Shown: positions 46,987 to 55,685, numbered from the stretch's first letter. The stretch: 64,000 nt of DNA from Tardiphaga robiniae (GCF_001618955.1 NZ_LVYV01000045.1:248001-312000), one strand, 5' to 3'. Notes: generated from the letters alone by a model not told the origin. Made by a program: numbers and translations.

Positions 46987-47472
46987 ATGGACACCAAATC
47001 GCATGCAGCCCGCGCACTCGATCCATTCGATCGGGCAATCCTTCGCATCATTCAGCGTGACAACAAGACGCCTCAGCGCGCCATCGCCGAGGCCGTTAAT
47101 TTGTCGGCCGCGGCGGTGCAGCGGCGGATCGCCGCGATGGAGATCGCAGGCGTTATCGTGTCCAACGTTGCCATTGTCGATCCCGCTTCCGTGTCACTGA
47201 CAATCACTTCCATCGTGGAAGTGTTTCTGCGCGACGAGCGCTCCACCACGGTCGATGTCGCCAAGGCGCTATTCCGCAGCGCTCCCGAAGTTCAGCAGTG
47301 TTACTACGTCACGGGCGGAACAAGTTTCGTGCTGATCGTCGTCACCAGGGATATGCGGACCTATGAGGCCGTGACCCGTCGTTTGTTTTCGGAGAATGAT
47401 CTCGTCAAGAGCTTCCGGACCCTGGTCGCGCTCGACCGCGTCAAGACCGAGACCTCAGTCGTCATCGAATAA
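46987..47472 (+). CDS. Lrp/AsnC-family transcriptional regulator
   Basis: This 161-aa regulator has an N-terminal HTH (FDRAILRIIQRDNKTPQRAIAEAVNLSAAAVQRRIAAMEIAGVI) and a C-terminal RAM/AsnC ligand domain (about 70-150, VFLRDERSTTVDVAKALFRSAPEVQQCYYVTGGTSFVLIVVT). Such proteins sense amino acids. It is divergent from the EamA exporter and probably regulates it. ATG 46987 (MDTKSHAARALDPFD) fits the family N-terminus. Confidence 0.93.
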   Translation: MDTKSHAARALDPFDRAILRIIQRDNKTPQRAIAEAVNLSAAAVQRRIAAMEIAGVIVSNVAIVDPASVSLTITSIVEVFLRDERSTTVDVAKALFRSAPEVQQCYYVTGGTSFVLIVVTRDMRTYEAVTRRLFSENDLVKSFRTLVALDRVKTETSVVIE

Positions 47473-47529
47473 TGAAAACCACAATGGTTTTCGCGCCGGC
47501 GCATTCACCCACTTGTGGATCAGGTGCGT

Positions 47530-47922
47530 TCATCCGGACAGCGTCTCGATGACACGACAGTCACAGACCCTGCCGTGACTGCACTCTTCCACCATGCGAA
47601 CGAGTTCTCCGCGCAAAGCGGTGAGTTGCGCAATCCGGCGTTCCACTTCCGACAGGTGCCGACGCGTGATCAGATCGACCTCTTCGCAAGATTGATCAGG
47701 CCCCTCGCTCAGAGTCAGCAATTCGGAGATGTCGGCGATCTCGAAGCCGAGATCACGTGCGTGCCGGATGAAGTTCAGGCGGGCAACATCCTCCGGCCGA
47801 TAGCGACGCTGCTTTCCCTCCGTCCTCGTGGGCGCGGCCAGGAGGCCAATCCCCTCGTAGTAACGGATCGTCGGCACCTTGATGCCCGTCAGACGCGACG
47901 CTTCTCCGATTGCGTAATCCAT
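47530..47922 (-). CDS. MerR-family metal-responsive regulator (ZntR/CadR-like)
   Basis: This 130-aa MerR protein has the N-terminal winged HTH (YAIGEASRLTGIKVPTIRYYEGIGLL) and the coiled dimerisation helix. Metal-ligand Cys are at 79, 114, 120 and 122 (CSHGRVCDC), with C79 and C114 at the positions used by ZntR. This fits a Zn/Cd/Pb-type sensor rather than CueR, which has a C-x7-C loop with no Cys79. It is divergent from a CDF exporter and the shared promoter has a MerR operator. So it activates that exporter when metal is in excess. Confidence 0.9.
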   Translation of the reverse strand: MDYAIGEASRLTGIKVPTIRYYEGIGLLAAPTRTEGKQRRYRPEDVARLNFIRHARDLGFEIADISELLTLSEGPDQSCEEVDLITRRHLSEVERRIAQLTALRGELVRMVEECSHGRVCDCRVIETLSG

Positions 47923-47929
47923 TTTTCTC

Positions 47930-47960
47930 TTGAACCTCTAGTCGCTAGAGGTTGTACGCT
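47930..47960 (+). promoter_or_regulatory. MerR-type promoter with 19-bp spacer and palindromic operator
   Basis: TTGAAC (47930-47935) and TACGCT (47955-47960) are separated by 19 bases, the extra-long spacer diagnostic of MerR-activated promoters. The spacer region contains the perfect palindrome AACCTCTAG-TCG-CTAGAGGTT (47933-47953), very close to the operators of PbrR, CadR and ZntR. It drives the CDF gene at 47985. Confidence 0.88.
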
Positions 47961-47984
47961 TGTCTCACGCTGAGAGGAAGCACG

Positions 47985-48734
47985 ATGTCCGACAAGACCT
48001 GTTGCACCACTGACACCTGCTGCGAGCCGCCGCCCATCGATTTTTCGAAGGCGAACGCGACGCCTGTCTCGCAGGCGGCTTGCGGCACCGAGGCATGCGG
48101 TTGCTCCGGCGGCGTTCCGGTCTTTGATGGCGTTGATCCCCGCTACAAGCGCGTGCTGTGGACGGTCATTGCCATCAACGGCATCATGTTTCTTGTCGAG
48201 ATGATCGCGGGACAGATCGCGGGATCGCAGGCGCTGAAAGCGGATGCGCTCGACTTCCTCGGCGATACGGTCACTTACGGGCTGAGCCTCGCGGTCATCG
48301 GCACCGGCATCAGGACGCGGGCAACGGCGGCTTTGTTCAAGGGCCTTTCGCTCAGCGTCATGGCTCTGTGGGTGTTCGGTTCGACCGTCTACCACACGCT
48401 GATCCTGGGCGTTCCAAGCGCCGAGGTCATGGGCGCCATCGGCTTCCTGGCGCTGGCAGCCAACCTCGCCTCGGTGCTGCTGCTGATGCGTTACAAGGAC
48501 GGCGACGCCAATGTGCGCTCTGTCTGGCTGTGTTCCCGCAACGACGCCATTGGCAACGTCATTGTCATGTTCGCAGCCCTGGGAGTCTGGGGCTCGTCGA
48601 GTGCGTGGCCGGATCTGGCGGTGGCCGCCGTGATGGCCTTCATCTTTCTCTCCTCCTCGGTGCAGATACTCCGTCAGGCCTGGGCTGAATATTCCGAACA
48701 GCCCGCGCCCGCCGGCATGTCCCAGCGTTCCTGA
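47985..48734 (+). CDS. Cation diffusion facilitator-type metal exporter with Cys-rich N-terminus
   Basis: This 249-aa inner-membrane transporter has about six helices. The cytosolic N-terminus is unusually rich in Cys (KTCCTTDTCCEPP, then CGTEACGCSGG), a likely metal-capture arm. TM2 carries DALDFLGD in place of the usual HxxxD, and TM5 has RNDAIGNVIV, so the metal site is of the less common D-rich type. ATG 47985 follows GAGGAAG. It is activated by the divergent MerR protein. Likely ions are Zn2+, Cd2+ or Pb2+; the exact preference cannot be told. Confidence 0.9.
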   Translation: MSDKTCCTTDTCCEPPPIDFSKANATPVSQAACGTEACGCSGGVPVFDGVDPRYKRVLWTVIAINGIMFLVEMIAGQIAGSQALKADALDFLGDTVTYGLSLAVIGTGIRTRATAALFKGLSLSVMALWVFGSTVYHTLILGVPSAEVMGAIGFLALAANLASVLLLMRYKDGDANVRSVWLCSRNDAIGNVIVMFAALGVWGSSSAWPDLAVAAVMAFIFLSSSVQILRQAWAEYSEQPAPAGMSQRS

Positions 48735-48845
48735 GCCTGACATGCTGCCCCTCCATTGCCGGCGTGCCTGCCCGCGGCAGTAGTCCTGAAAATAATCCTT
48801 GACGTCTTTTCTCTCCAGCATATATTCCTTTCCATCCCGCTCCAC

Positions 48846-48873
48846 TTGAGGGAGCGTTACCGGGACGCCGACT
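48846..48873. repeat. Direct repeat, copy A
   Basis: TTGAGGGAGCGTTACCGGGACGCCGACT; matches copy B at 49198-49224 at most positions after one small offset. The two lie about 350 bases apart in the same orientation, within a gene-poor interval. Confidence 0.55.
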
Positions 48874-49197
48874 GGCGCGGGGCGGGATGTGGCGCCTGCG
48901 GGCGGGAGGGAGACGTTCCCTTTCGCACTCGGGAGGCCTTGGGTCACCGTCCGGCCCCACTACGGGGGTCTGCCACTCATGCTGGCTGGACGTGGCATTG
49001 GTGAACGGCGGGAAACCGTCGGGATAAGCGGACTGCGGAGGTCTGCGCCTTTGCCCGGAAGAACGGTCCCGGGGACAGAAATCGCCACGATGGAGCGTCG
49101 AAAGGCGTTTCCGCGGCCTCTGCGGTTCGGCGATCCGGACAGCACGCTGCGGCACTGTTACCAAGTCGCGCCTTTCGGCGCTTCATCTCCCTCATTC

Positions 49198-49224
49198 TTG
49201 AGGGAGGCCACCGGGACGGCCACT
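49198..49224. repeat. Direct repeat, copy B
   Basis: TTGAGGGAGGCCACCGGGACGGCCACT; the partner of copy A at 48846-48873. Confidence 0.55.
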
Positions 49225-49569
49225 CACGCGCACAGGCGCGGGCAAGGATGGCGCACGCTCGTCCCTCACCTGCATCACAGTGATCAACAACGTCATCACG
49301 GGAGGTCACATGCTCCTTGGTCACAAGCATCCTGGTCACATGGATCCGCGTCTCACATCGACAAATTCCACGCTGCGGCAGCAGACGTTAGCGGCCTTTC
49401 GTCTACTTTCCCCGTTACCATGCGATGCGGTAGCCTGCATCCGGGACTCTGCATTCCGCGACATCCGTCACGGCGCAGAACGGGCAGACAACAAGAAGAA
49501 CGGTCTGCGATCCAGAGCGAGCGCTACGGCGCTCCCGCCGCTCTGGAGCGCGCCGGCAGTCGAGGAAAT

Positions 49570-50556
49570 GAAATGATGAAGAGCTTCGTCCGCGCCGTGA
49601 GCGTGATCGCCGTGATGGCCGCCTGCACCGGCAGCGCCGAGACTGCCTTTGCGCAGAGCTGGCCGAACCGGCCGATCCGCATGGTCGTGCCCTATACGCC
49701 GGGCGGCTATACCGACCTGATGGCGCGCCTCGTTTCCGAAAAGATGTCGGCGGCGCTGGGCCAGCCGATTGTCATCGAGAACAAGCCGGGCGCGAATGCC
49801 GCCATCGGCACCGACGCCGTCGCCAAGGCAGCCCCCGACGGCTACACCTTCGGCACCGTGATCGCAGCGCATTCGGTGAATCCGACGCTCAATCCGAAGC
49901 TGCCCTATGATGCGATGAAGGACTTCACTTACGTGTCGCTGACCTCGGTCGCGCCGCTGATTTTGATTGCGACGCCGTCCCTGCCCGCCAAGGACATGAA
50001 GGAGTTCATCGCACTCGCCAAGGCGAAGCCCGGCTCGCTCAATTTTGCCTCCAGCGGCATCGGCTCGGCGGCGCATCTGACCATGGAAATGCTGAAGAGC
50101 CGCGAAGGCATCAATCTGCAGCACATTCCTTACAAGGGTACGTCCGGCGCGCTGCAGGATACGGTCGGTGGCCAGATCAATGTGATGTTCGACGTCATCG
50201 GGCCGCTGATGTCGCAGGTGAAGTCCGGCAATGCCAAGGCGCTCGCCGTGGCCGCCAAGGAGCGCGTACCGGCGGCCGGCGACGTGCCGACCATGGCGGA
50301 AGCCGGCGTGCCGGATTTCGTCTCCGGCACCTGGTCCGGCATCATCGCGCCCGCAGGCACGCCGAAGGAGATTGTCGATCGCGTGGCCGCGGAGGCAAAG
50401 AAGGCGCTCACCGATCCCGACCTGAAGAAGAAGCTCGACGATCAGGGCATCGTCCCCATGGGCACCACCCCGGATGAATTCCGCGCCTTCGTCACCGACG
50501 AGATCGCGCGCTGGAAGAAGGTGATCACGGACGCCGGGATCAAGATGGAGCAGTAA
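49570..50556 (+). CDS. TctC/Bug-family periplasmic solute-binding protein
   Basis: This ~328-aa binding protein has a signal peptide to AETAFAQ. Family signatures are WPNRPIRMVVPYTPGGYTDLMARLVSEKM, GQPIVIENKPGANAAIGTDAVAKAAPDGYT and LQHIPYKGTSGALQD. Bug proteins normally serve TctAB-type transporters for tricarboxylates and other organic acids, but no tctAB is near, so it is an orphan, as is common in this group. ATG 49570 is preferred (GAGG five bases upstream); ATG 49567 is adjacent. The ligand is unknown. Confidence 0.92.
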   Translation, partial: EMMKSFVRAVSVIAVMAACTGSAETAFAQSWPNRPIRMVVPYTPGGYTDLMARLVSEKMSAALGQPIVIENKPGANAAIGTDAVAKAAPDGYTFGTVIAAHSVNPTLNPKLPYDAMKDFTYVSLTSVAPLILIATPSLPAKDMKEFIALAKAKPGSLNFASSGIGSAAHLTMEMLKSREGINLQHIPYKGTSGALQDTVGGQINVMFDVIGPLMSQVKSGNAKALAVAAKERVPAAGDVPTMAEAGVPDFVSGTWSGIIAPAGTPKEIVDRVAAEAKKALTDPDLKKKLDDQGIVPMGTTPDEFRAFVTDEIARWKKVITDAGIKMEQ

Positions 50557-50567
50557 GAAACTAGCTC

Positions 50568-50746
50568 GTCATTCCGGGACGCGAGCGCCACTTGGCGGTC
50601 GCGGACCCGGAATCTCAAGATGAGAGTTCCTCCTTCCGCCGCGCTGGATCAAGAGGTGATGAACACATCAAGATTCCCCGCCACTCCAATTGGAGTGGCT
50701 GAGGTTCGCGCCGAACCGATTCGCGTTTCGGCCCCCCCGGAATGAC
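50568..50746. repeat. MITE-like intergenic element with 11-bp terminal inverted repeats
   Basis: GTCATTCCGGG (50568-50578) and its exact complement CCCGGAATGAC (50736-50746) bound a 179-base element. Inside are a nested arm pair ATTCCGGG/CCCGGAAT (50571-50613) and a perfect 18-base palindrome CCACTCCAATTGGAGTGG (50681-50698). There is no coding potential. It lies between the convergent TctC and metallopeptidase genes and has the architecture of a small non-autonomous or hairpin-forming repeat. Confidence 0.75.
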
Positions 50747-50759
50747 AGCGTGAGGCCTT

Positions 50760-51743
50760 TCAGCTTTCGCTGCGCGTTTTCAGAATCGCCAGATGCACGA
50801 AATGCAGCTTTCCCCTCACCGCTTGCGTCAGGTGAAACGGATAGGCGTCGCTCATACCCATCGAACGATTGAGTTCGTTCATGCTGTAGGACACAGCATC
50901 CCACAGCGACAGCAGCGCTTCGAAGTCACGCTCGAGATAGGGATCGTCCAGCGTATGGCGCGAGCGCTCGTCCAGTGACAGCGGCAGCGATGATGCCGTG
51001 TCCAGCGTCGAGACGATGTGCAGGAAATGCGCAAAGGTCTCGGCCCAGTCTTCCCACGGATGCGAGGTCGCATACTCGCTGATGAAGGCGTCGCTATTCC
51101 AGGAGCGATCGGCGCGATTGTGATAGGCCGCGAGTGCTTCTCCGTAGTCGCGGGTTTCATCGCCGAAGATCAGACGGAACGGGCTGATGAGCTGCGACTG
51201 ATCGACCAGCGCTTCCCAGTAAAAATGCCCGACCTCGTGGCGGAAATGGCCGAGCAGCGTCCGATACGGTTCGCGAAACGCCGCGCGGCGCGCCTCGCGC
51301 TCGGCATCGTCCGCTTCCGAGAGGTTCATCGTGATCAGCCCCGACAAATGCCCGGTCATGATCGGATGTCCGGCGGTCTCATCCGAGAGAATGTCGAATG
51401 CGATATGCGCGCCGCTCGAAACGGCAAGGGGCAGTCTGAGCCGCATCAGGTCGTAGGTCAGACGTCGCTTGGCTTGCTCAACCCGCTTCCAGAGCGCGAC
51501 ATTGCGATCGGATACCAGATTGGGGATCGTCCGCGTCAGGCGGCAGGAGGGACAGAACGGATCGCTCTCATCCGTGGCCCAGTTGCACGCGATCAGATCG
51601 CGATTGGCACAGGACATGGCCGACGCAGCGCTGACGACATTGGACTGCGCGGTGTCGAATATCAGCGCCTCGCCGCATTGCACGCAATCGCTTTGCTCGA
51701 AGAAAACGCGCGTCTGGCAGCTGGGGCAGATCAGTTGTTTCAT
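50760..51743 (-). CDS. Zinc-ribbon putative metallopeptidase
   Basis: This 327-aa cytoplasmic protein has an N-terminal zinc ribbon with Cys6, Cys9, Cys20 and Cys23 (ICPSCQTRVFFEQSDCVQCG). A gluzincin-like active site follows: HEVGH in HFRHEVGHFYWEAL, then a downstream acidic/His helix HPWEDWAETFAHFLHI. It matches the putative zinc-binding peptidase family (PF15887 from memory) widely found in proteobacteria. Substrates are unknown. It is transcribed alone, adjacent to the MITE-like element. Confidence 0.88.
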   Translation of the reverse strand: MKQLICPSCQTRVFFEQSDCVQCGEALIFDTAQSNVVSAASAMSCANRDLIACNWATDESDPFCPSCRLTRTIPNLVSDRNVALWKRVEQAKRRLTYDLMRLRLPLAVSSGAHIAFDILSDETAGHPIMTGHLSGLITMNLSEADDAEREARRAAFREPYRTLLGHFRHEVGHFYWEALVDQSQLISPFRLIFGDETRDYGEALAAYHNRADRSWNSDAFISEYATSHPWEDWAETFAHFLHIVSTLDTASSLPLSLDERSRHTLDDPYLERDFEALLSLWDAVSYSMNELNRSMGMSDAYPFHLTQAVRGKLHFVHLAILKTRSES

Positions 51744-51917
51744 GGGTGAAGTCTAACCCGAAATGGCCGGGATGGTTCAACGCGCTCGCAACATTCGCCG
51801 CCGGACCGTGTCTGTCATGCGCGATGCCGGCAGGAATGCCGCTTGAGCGATCTGCCCAAATCGCGCTTCAATCCGGGCGTTCAAAAGAACCAATAAAAAT
51901 CAGACCGGGAGGCCATC

Positions 51918-52805
51918 ATGAAGACGCTCGCAGGCGCTATCTGCGCTCTGGCGCTATTTGCAGGTAGCGCGCAGGCACAGACCGTCAAGGATTTCCTCGC
52001 ACAGGTCATGGTCAAGTGGACCGCGCCGTTCGAGCCGTTTCAGCTGATCGACAACATCTATTACGTCGGCACCGACGGGATCGCGGTCTATATCATCAAG
52101 ACATCCGACGGGCTGATCCTGATGGATACGGGCGTCCCGCAATCGACCGGGATGATCAAGGACCACATCGCGAAACTCGGTTTCAAGGTCAGCGACATCA
52201 AGATCATCCTCAACAGCCACGCGCATTTCGATCACACCGGCGGTTTTGCGGAGATCAAGAAGGACACCGGCGCGCAACTGATCGCAGGCCTACGGGACAA
52301 GCCGCTGCTTGAAAGCGGCACCTATCCCGGCGACGAAACAAACACCGATATCGGCTTCCCGCCGGTCAAGGTGGATCGCACCGTCACCGAAGGCGACAAG
52401 GTCACGCTCGGCGCCACCACGCTGACGGCGCATGCAACGCCCGGCCATTCGCCGGGCTGCACGAGCTGGGAAATGACCGTGAAGGACGGTAACGAGAACC
52501 GTGAGGTCCTGTTCTTCTGCAGCGGCACCGTGGCGCTGAACCGGCTGGTTGGAAATCCGACCCATGCCGGCATCGTCGACGATTATCGGTCGACCTATGC
52601 CAAGGCCAAGGCCATGAAAATCGACGTGCTGCTCGGGCCGCATCCGGAAGTCTATGGCATGCAGGCCAAGCGCGCGGCGATGAAGGACGGCGCGCCAAAC
52701 CCCTTCGTGAAACCGGGCGAGCTTGCCGCTTACGCTGCAACGCTCGAACAGGATTTCGACAAGCAGCTCGCCAGGCAAACGGCTGCGCTGCAAAGCGGCA
52801 AATAG
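51918..52805 (+). CDS. Subclass B3 metallo-beta-lactamase, BJP-1-like
   Basis: This 295-aa exported enzyme has a signal peptide ending at GSAQA (about 20). The zinc ligands are His101, His103, Asp105 and His106 (HAHFDHTGG), His177 (TPGHSPGCTSW) and His242 (GPHPEVYGMQ), the complete B3 set. The whole sequence recalls BJP-1 of Bradyrhizobium (KWTAPFEPFQLIDNIYYVGTDG, MTVKDG, AALQSGK). It should hydrolyse penicillins, cephalosporins and carbapenems in the periplasm, though activity of such chromosomal enzymes varies. CGGGAGGCCATC precedes the start. It is alone, not next to a regulator. Confidence 0.93.
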   Translation: MKTLAGAICALALFAGSAQAQTVKDFLAQVMVKWTAPFEPFQLIDNIYYVGTDGIAVYIIKTSDGLILMDTGVPQSTGMIKDHIAKLGFKVSDIKIILNSHAHFDHTGGFAEIKKDTGAQLIAGLRDKPLLESGTYPGDETNTDIGFPPVKVDRTVTEGDKVTLGATTLTAHATPGHSPGCTSWEMTVKDGNENREVLFFCSGTVALNRLVGNPTHAGIVDDYRSTYAKAKAMKIDVLLGPHPEVYGMQAKRAAMKDGAPNPFVKPGELAAYAATLEQDFDKQLARQTAALQSGK

Positions 52806-52901
52806 CGACTGCCAGCCGCGGCGAGCGATTTGTCGCAAGCCGCGGCAGTTGTCGGCGATTGCGGTCGGCTGGTAGTTTTGCGCATCAGATGAGGTGTGCC
52901 C

Positions 52902-53306
52902 ATGGAACTCGCTTGCCCCTGCAACGCTGTCAAACTCCGGATCAGTGCCGACCCCGTCGCGCATTTTTGGTGCCACTGTGCCGACTGCCAGACAGTCCAC
53001 GGCGCGGCCTATGTGGCCGAGGCCGTCTATCCGGCTGACGGTGTCGAAGTCATTGAGGGCGATACAACGTCGTTCGCGCTGAAGACGACCCCGCGTCTCA
53101 GTTGCGCGAAATGTGCCACGCGGCTGATTATCGAACTTGACGGGATCGGCATGCGCAGCATCAACGGCTATCTGCTCGGAGACGCGTTCAAGCCGAGCCT
53201 GCATATCAATTGCAGCGAGGCGATCGCTCCGGTCCGCGACGGCCTGCCGCATTACGCCGCCATGCCGGCAGCATTCGGCGGCGACGACCGGTTCGTCGAC
53301 TGGTAG
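52902..53306 (+). CDS. GFA-family protein with intact cysteine set
   Basis: This 134-aa protein of the GFA/CENP-V fold has zinc-ligand Cys at 5 and 7 (CPC), 24, 26 and 29 (CHCADC) and 68 and 71 (CAKC). All family cysteines are present, unlike the operon protein at 3228-3719. ATG 52902 follows GAGG at seven bases; the GTG at 52896 is less likely. Reported roles of the family are glutathione-dependent formaldehyde handling, though many members have no known substrate. It converges on the MFS gene. Confidence 0.85.
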   Translation: MELACPCNAVKLRISADPVAHFWCHCADCQTVHGAAYVAEAVYPADGVEVIEGDTTSFALKTTPRLSCAKCATRLIIELDGIGMRSINGYLLGDAFKPSLHINCSEAIAPVRDGLPHYAAMPAAFGGDDRFVDW

Positions 53307-53327
53307 GACGCCGAGTTTTTTGCCTGG

Positions 53328-54575
53328 CTAAGGCAACGCCAGCAAACCCGCTGCGACAACCATGGTCGCCAGCGCCGACAGCGCCAGTGACCAGTGGATC
53401 CCGATCATGCTGCCGATGACGCCGACCGAGATGCCGCTGAAGGCGCGCAAACCCAGGCTCGCCATGTTGAACAGTCCAATGACACGGCCGCGCTTGTCCA
53501 GGGGGGCATCGAGCTGTACGAGGCTCTGCGCCATCGCGTTGAACGACAATTCGAGGAAACCGGCCGCAAACAGGAACACCAGCGCGATGGCGTAGTGACC
53601 GGTCAGCGCGAAGATCGCCAGCGCGCCACACCAGAGCAGCGCCAGCAAGATCGCGGTACGCGGCTTTGGCGCGAGCAACTGTCTGCCCTCCAGCGCCAAA
53701 CCGGCGAGCAGCCCGCCGGCTGCGTCAGCCGCCAGCAGCATGCTATAGGACATGCCGGGATCGCCATGACCGAGATCACTGGCGAAGCCCGGCATCTGCG
53801 AACTATAGGCATTGCCGACAAAGAACGAGGCCGCGCCGGCCAGTGCAATCATGGACACGATCACCGGCCGGTGGCGAACATCGCGCATGGTCTGGACGAT
53901 GTCAGCGAAGCCACGCACGGCGCGCTGAGGCACCGGCGCGCCGGTGCGAAAGCGCGGACCATAGGGCGCATTGATCAACCACAGCACCAGCGGCAGATAG
54001 AAGATGGTGTTGAGCATGATGCCATAGGCCGGACCCAGCGCGAGCAGGATCACGCCGCCGACCGCAGGGCCGACCATGACGCCGAGATAGCGCGCCATGG
54101 CGTTCAGACGCACCGCGCTCGGCAGGTCGGCGGAGCCGACGACGTCGTAGAGCAGCATCTGGTTCGGCGTCTGCCACAGCACGCCGGCACAGCCATGGAT
54201 CACCAGCAGCACCATCGCCTGCCACATCTGCAGGGTATCGGTGACAAAGAAATAGCCCCAGCCCAGCGATGCCAGAATGAACAGCGCCATGCCGCACTGG
54301 ATCACGCGCCGCGGGTCGAACCGCTCCGCCAGCGCGCCAGATGTGACCGAGAACAGCAGGAACGGCAGCCAGTGCGAGACGATGGCAAACCCACCGAGCG
54401 CGGGCGACTGGAATTTCTGAAACACCACCCAGTAGCTAATCACATGCTCAATATTGTCGGCCATCATGGCCAGCACATAGGTGATGAATTGGGCGCGGAA
54501 TCCCGGGTGATGGAGCGCCGCGAAGGATCGTTTGGTGGGCGATGCGCCGACGGTCTGCGCTGGGGTGTCGCTCAT
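53328..54575 (-). CDS. Major facilitator superfamily transporter
   Basis: This 415-aa 12-helix MFS protein begins with an N-terminal domain containing HHPGFRAQFITYVLAMMADNIEHVISYWVVFQKF. A GALAERFDPRRVIQCGM motif A-like loop follows TM2, and the second half has AAGGLLAGLALEGRQLLAPK. It resembles ENTS/EntS-like exporter families but the substrate is not known. No regulator is adjacent. It is divergent from the GST gene (197 bases). Confidence 0.85.
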   Translation of the reverse strand: MSDTPAQTVGASPTKRSFAALHHPGFRAQFITYVLAMMADNIEHVISYWVVFQKFQSPALGGFAIVSHWLPFLLFSVTSGALAERFDPRRVIQCGMALFILASLGWGYFFVTDTLQMWQAMVLLVIHGCAGVLWQTPNQMLLYDVVGSADLPSAVRLNAMARYLGVMVGPAVGGVILLALGPAYGIMLNTIFYLPLVLWLINAPYGPRFRTGAPVPQRAVRGFADIVQTMRDVRHRPVIVSMIALAGAASFFVGNAYSSQMPGFASDLGHGDPGMSYSMLLAADAAGGLLAGLALEGRQLLAPKPRTAILLALLWCGALAIFALTGHYAIALVFLFAAGFLELSFNAMAQSLVQLDAPLDKRGRVIGLFNMASLGLRAFSGISVGVIGSMIGIHWSLALSALATMVVAAGLLALP

Positions 54576-54772
54576 CGGGAGGGGAATCTTCGGACGGAGG
54601 GAAACGCCGCCATCGGCAATGACGGCGGTTCGGACTCGTTACATCGCATGTCTTCGCCCGGCACAAGGCGGCTTCCGGCATAGGACGCCTCGCCATCTTG
54701 CATGCAATTGCATTCATCCCTACCTGTCCCCGGCAACCATCAACCCTGCCCCTTTTCCGGAGCCAGCCTGAC

Positions 54773-55645
54773 ATGACCGACGCCCCCTACACGCCTCCCA
54801 AAGTCTGGACCTGGGACAAGGAAAACGGCGGCAAATTTGCCTCGACCAACCGACCCATCGCCGGCCCCACCCATGACAAGGAGCTGCCGGTCGGCAAGCA
54901 TCCGCTGCAGCTCTATTCGCTGGCGACGCCGAACGGCCAGAAGGTCACGATCATGCTGGAAGAGCTGCTCGCAGCCGGCCACACAGGTGCGGAATATGAT
55001 GCGTGGCTGATCCGGATCGACGGCAACCAGTTTGGCTCCGGTTTCGTCGAAGTGAACCCTAATTCCAAGATCCCGGCCTTGATGGATCGCAGCGGCGACA
55101 AGCCGATCCGCGTCTTCGAGTCCGGCGCGATCCTGCTGCATCTCGCCGAGAAATTCGGCGCCTTCATTCCAAAGGGCGGCCCGGAACGCGCCGAGTGCCT
55201 GTCCTGGCTGTTCTGGCAGATGGGCAGCGCCCCCTTCCTCGGCGGCGGCTTCGGCCATTTCTATGCCTATGCACCGACCAAGATCGAATACGCCATCGAT
55301 CGTTACGCCATGGAGACGAAACGTCAGCTCGACGTGCTGGACCGTCGCCTCGCCGATAACGAGTATCTTGCCGGCAAGGATTATACGATCGCCGATATGG
55401 CGGTGTTCCCCTGGTATGGCGGCCTCGCAGAGAATGCGATCTATGGCGATGCCGGCACTTTCCTCGATGTGCAGAGCTACAAGAACCTGCAGCGCTGGAC
55501 CAAGACCATCGCGGCACGACCTGCCGTGAAGCGCGGTCGCATGGTCAATCGCACCTCGGGCGACCCGGCCGGCCAGTTGCGCGAACGCCATGACGCCAGC
55601 GACTTCGACACGAAGACTCAGGACAAGCTCGAAGCGAAGAGCTGA
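54773..55645 (+). CDS. yghU: YghU-type glutathione-dependent disulfide-bond oxidoreductase
   Basis: This 290-aa protein has a GST fold of the YghU/YfcG group. Its N-terminal extension (YTPPKVWTWDKENGGKFASTNRPIAG) and thioredoxin-like domain (LYSLATPNGQKVTIMLEELLAA, NPNSKIPALMD, FESGAILLHLAEKFG) match. The helical C-terminal domain (SWLFWQMGSAPFLGGGFGHFYAYAP) is the Nu-class signature. Such enzymes use two glutathione molecules to reduce small disulfides or peroxides. ATG 54773 is the family start. It is monocistronic, with a shared terminator (55686-55711). Confidence 0.92.
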   Translation: MTDAPYTPPKVWTWDKENGGKFASTNRPIAGPTHDKELPVGKHPLQLYSLATPNGQKVTIMLEELLAAGHTGAEYDAWLIRIDGNQFGSGFVEVNPNSKIPALMDRSGDKPIRVFESGAILLHLAEKFGAFIPKGGPERAECLSWLFWQMGSAPFLGGGFGHFYAYAPTKIEYAIDRYAMETKRQLDVLDRRLADNEYLAGKDYTIADMAVFPWYGGLAENAIYGDAGTFLDVQSYKNLQRWTKTIAARPAVKRGRMVNRTSGDPAGQLRERHDASDFDTKTQDKLEAKS

Positions 55646-55685
55646 GGCGAAGGCCTGGCTTTGATGTCGCTTCGGCCCGAAATCG

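Larger units (their letters stand above)
48735..49569. other. Gene-poor interval with degenerate repeats
   Basis: About 835 bases without a convincing gene. It contains two related direct repeats (48846-48873 and 49198-49224, TTGAGGGAG...ACCGGGACG...ACT) and GC-rich short inverted repeats of the type common in rhizobial intergenic DNA. An open frame with a good Shine-Dalgarno at 49310 exists but its product looks random. The right end holds the upstream region of the TctC gene. Confidence 0.5.

Noticed and set aside
49310-49576. Short frame behind a good Shine-Dalgarno (GGGAGGTCAC) just before the TctC gene
   Set aside because: Product lacks any motif and overlaps the TctC start; composition matches repeat-type intergenic DNA.
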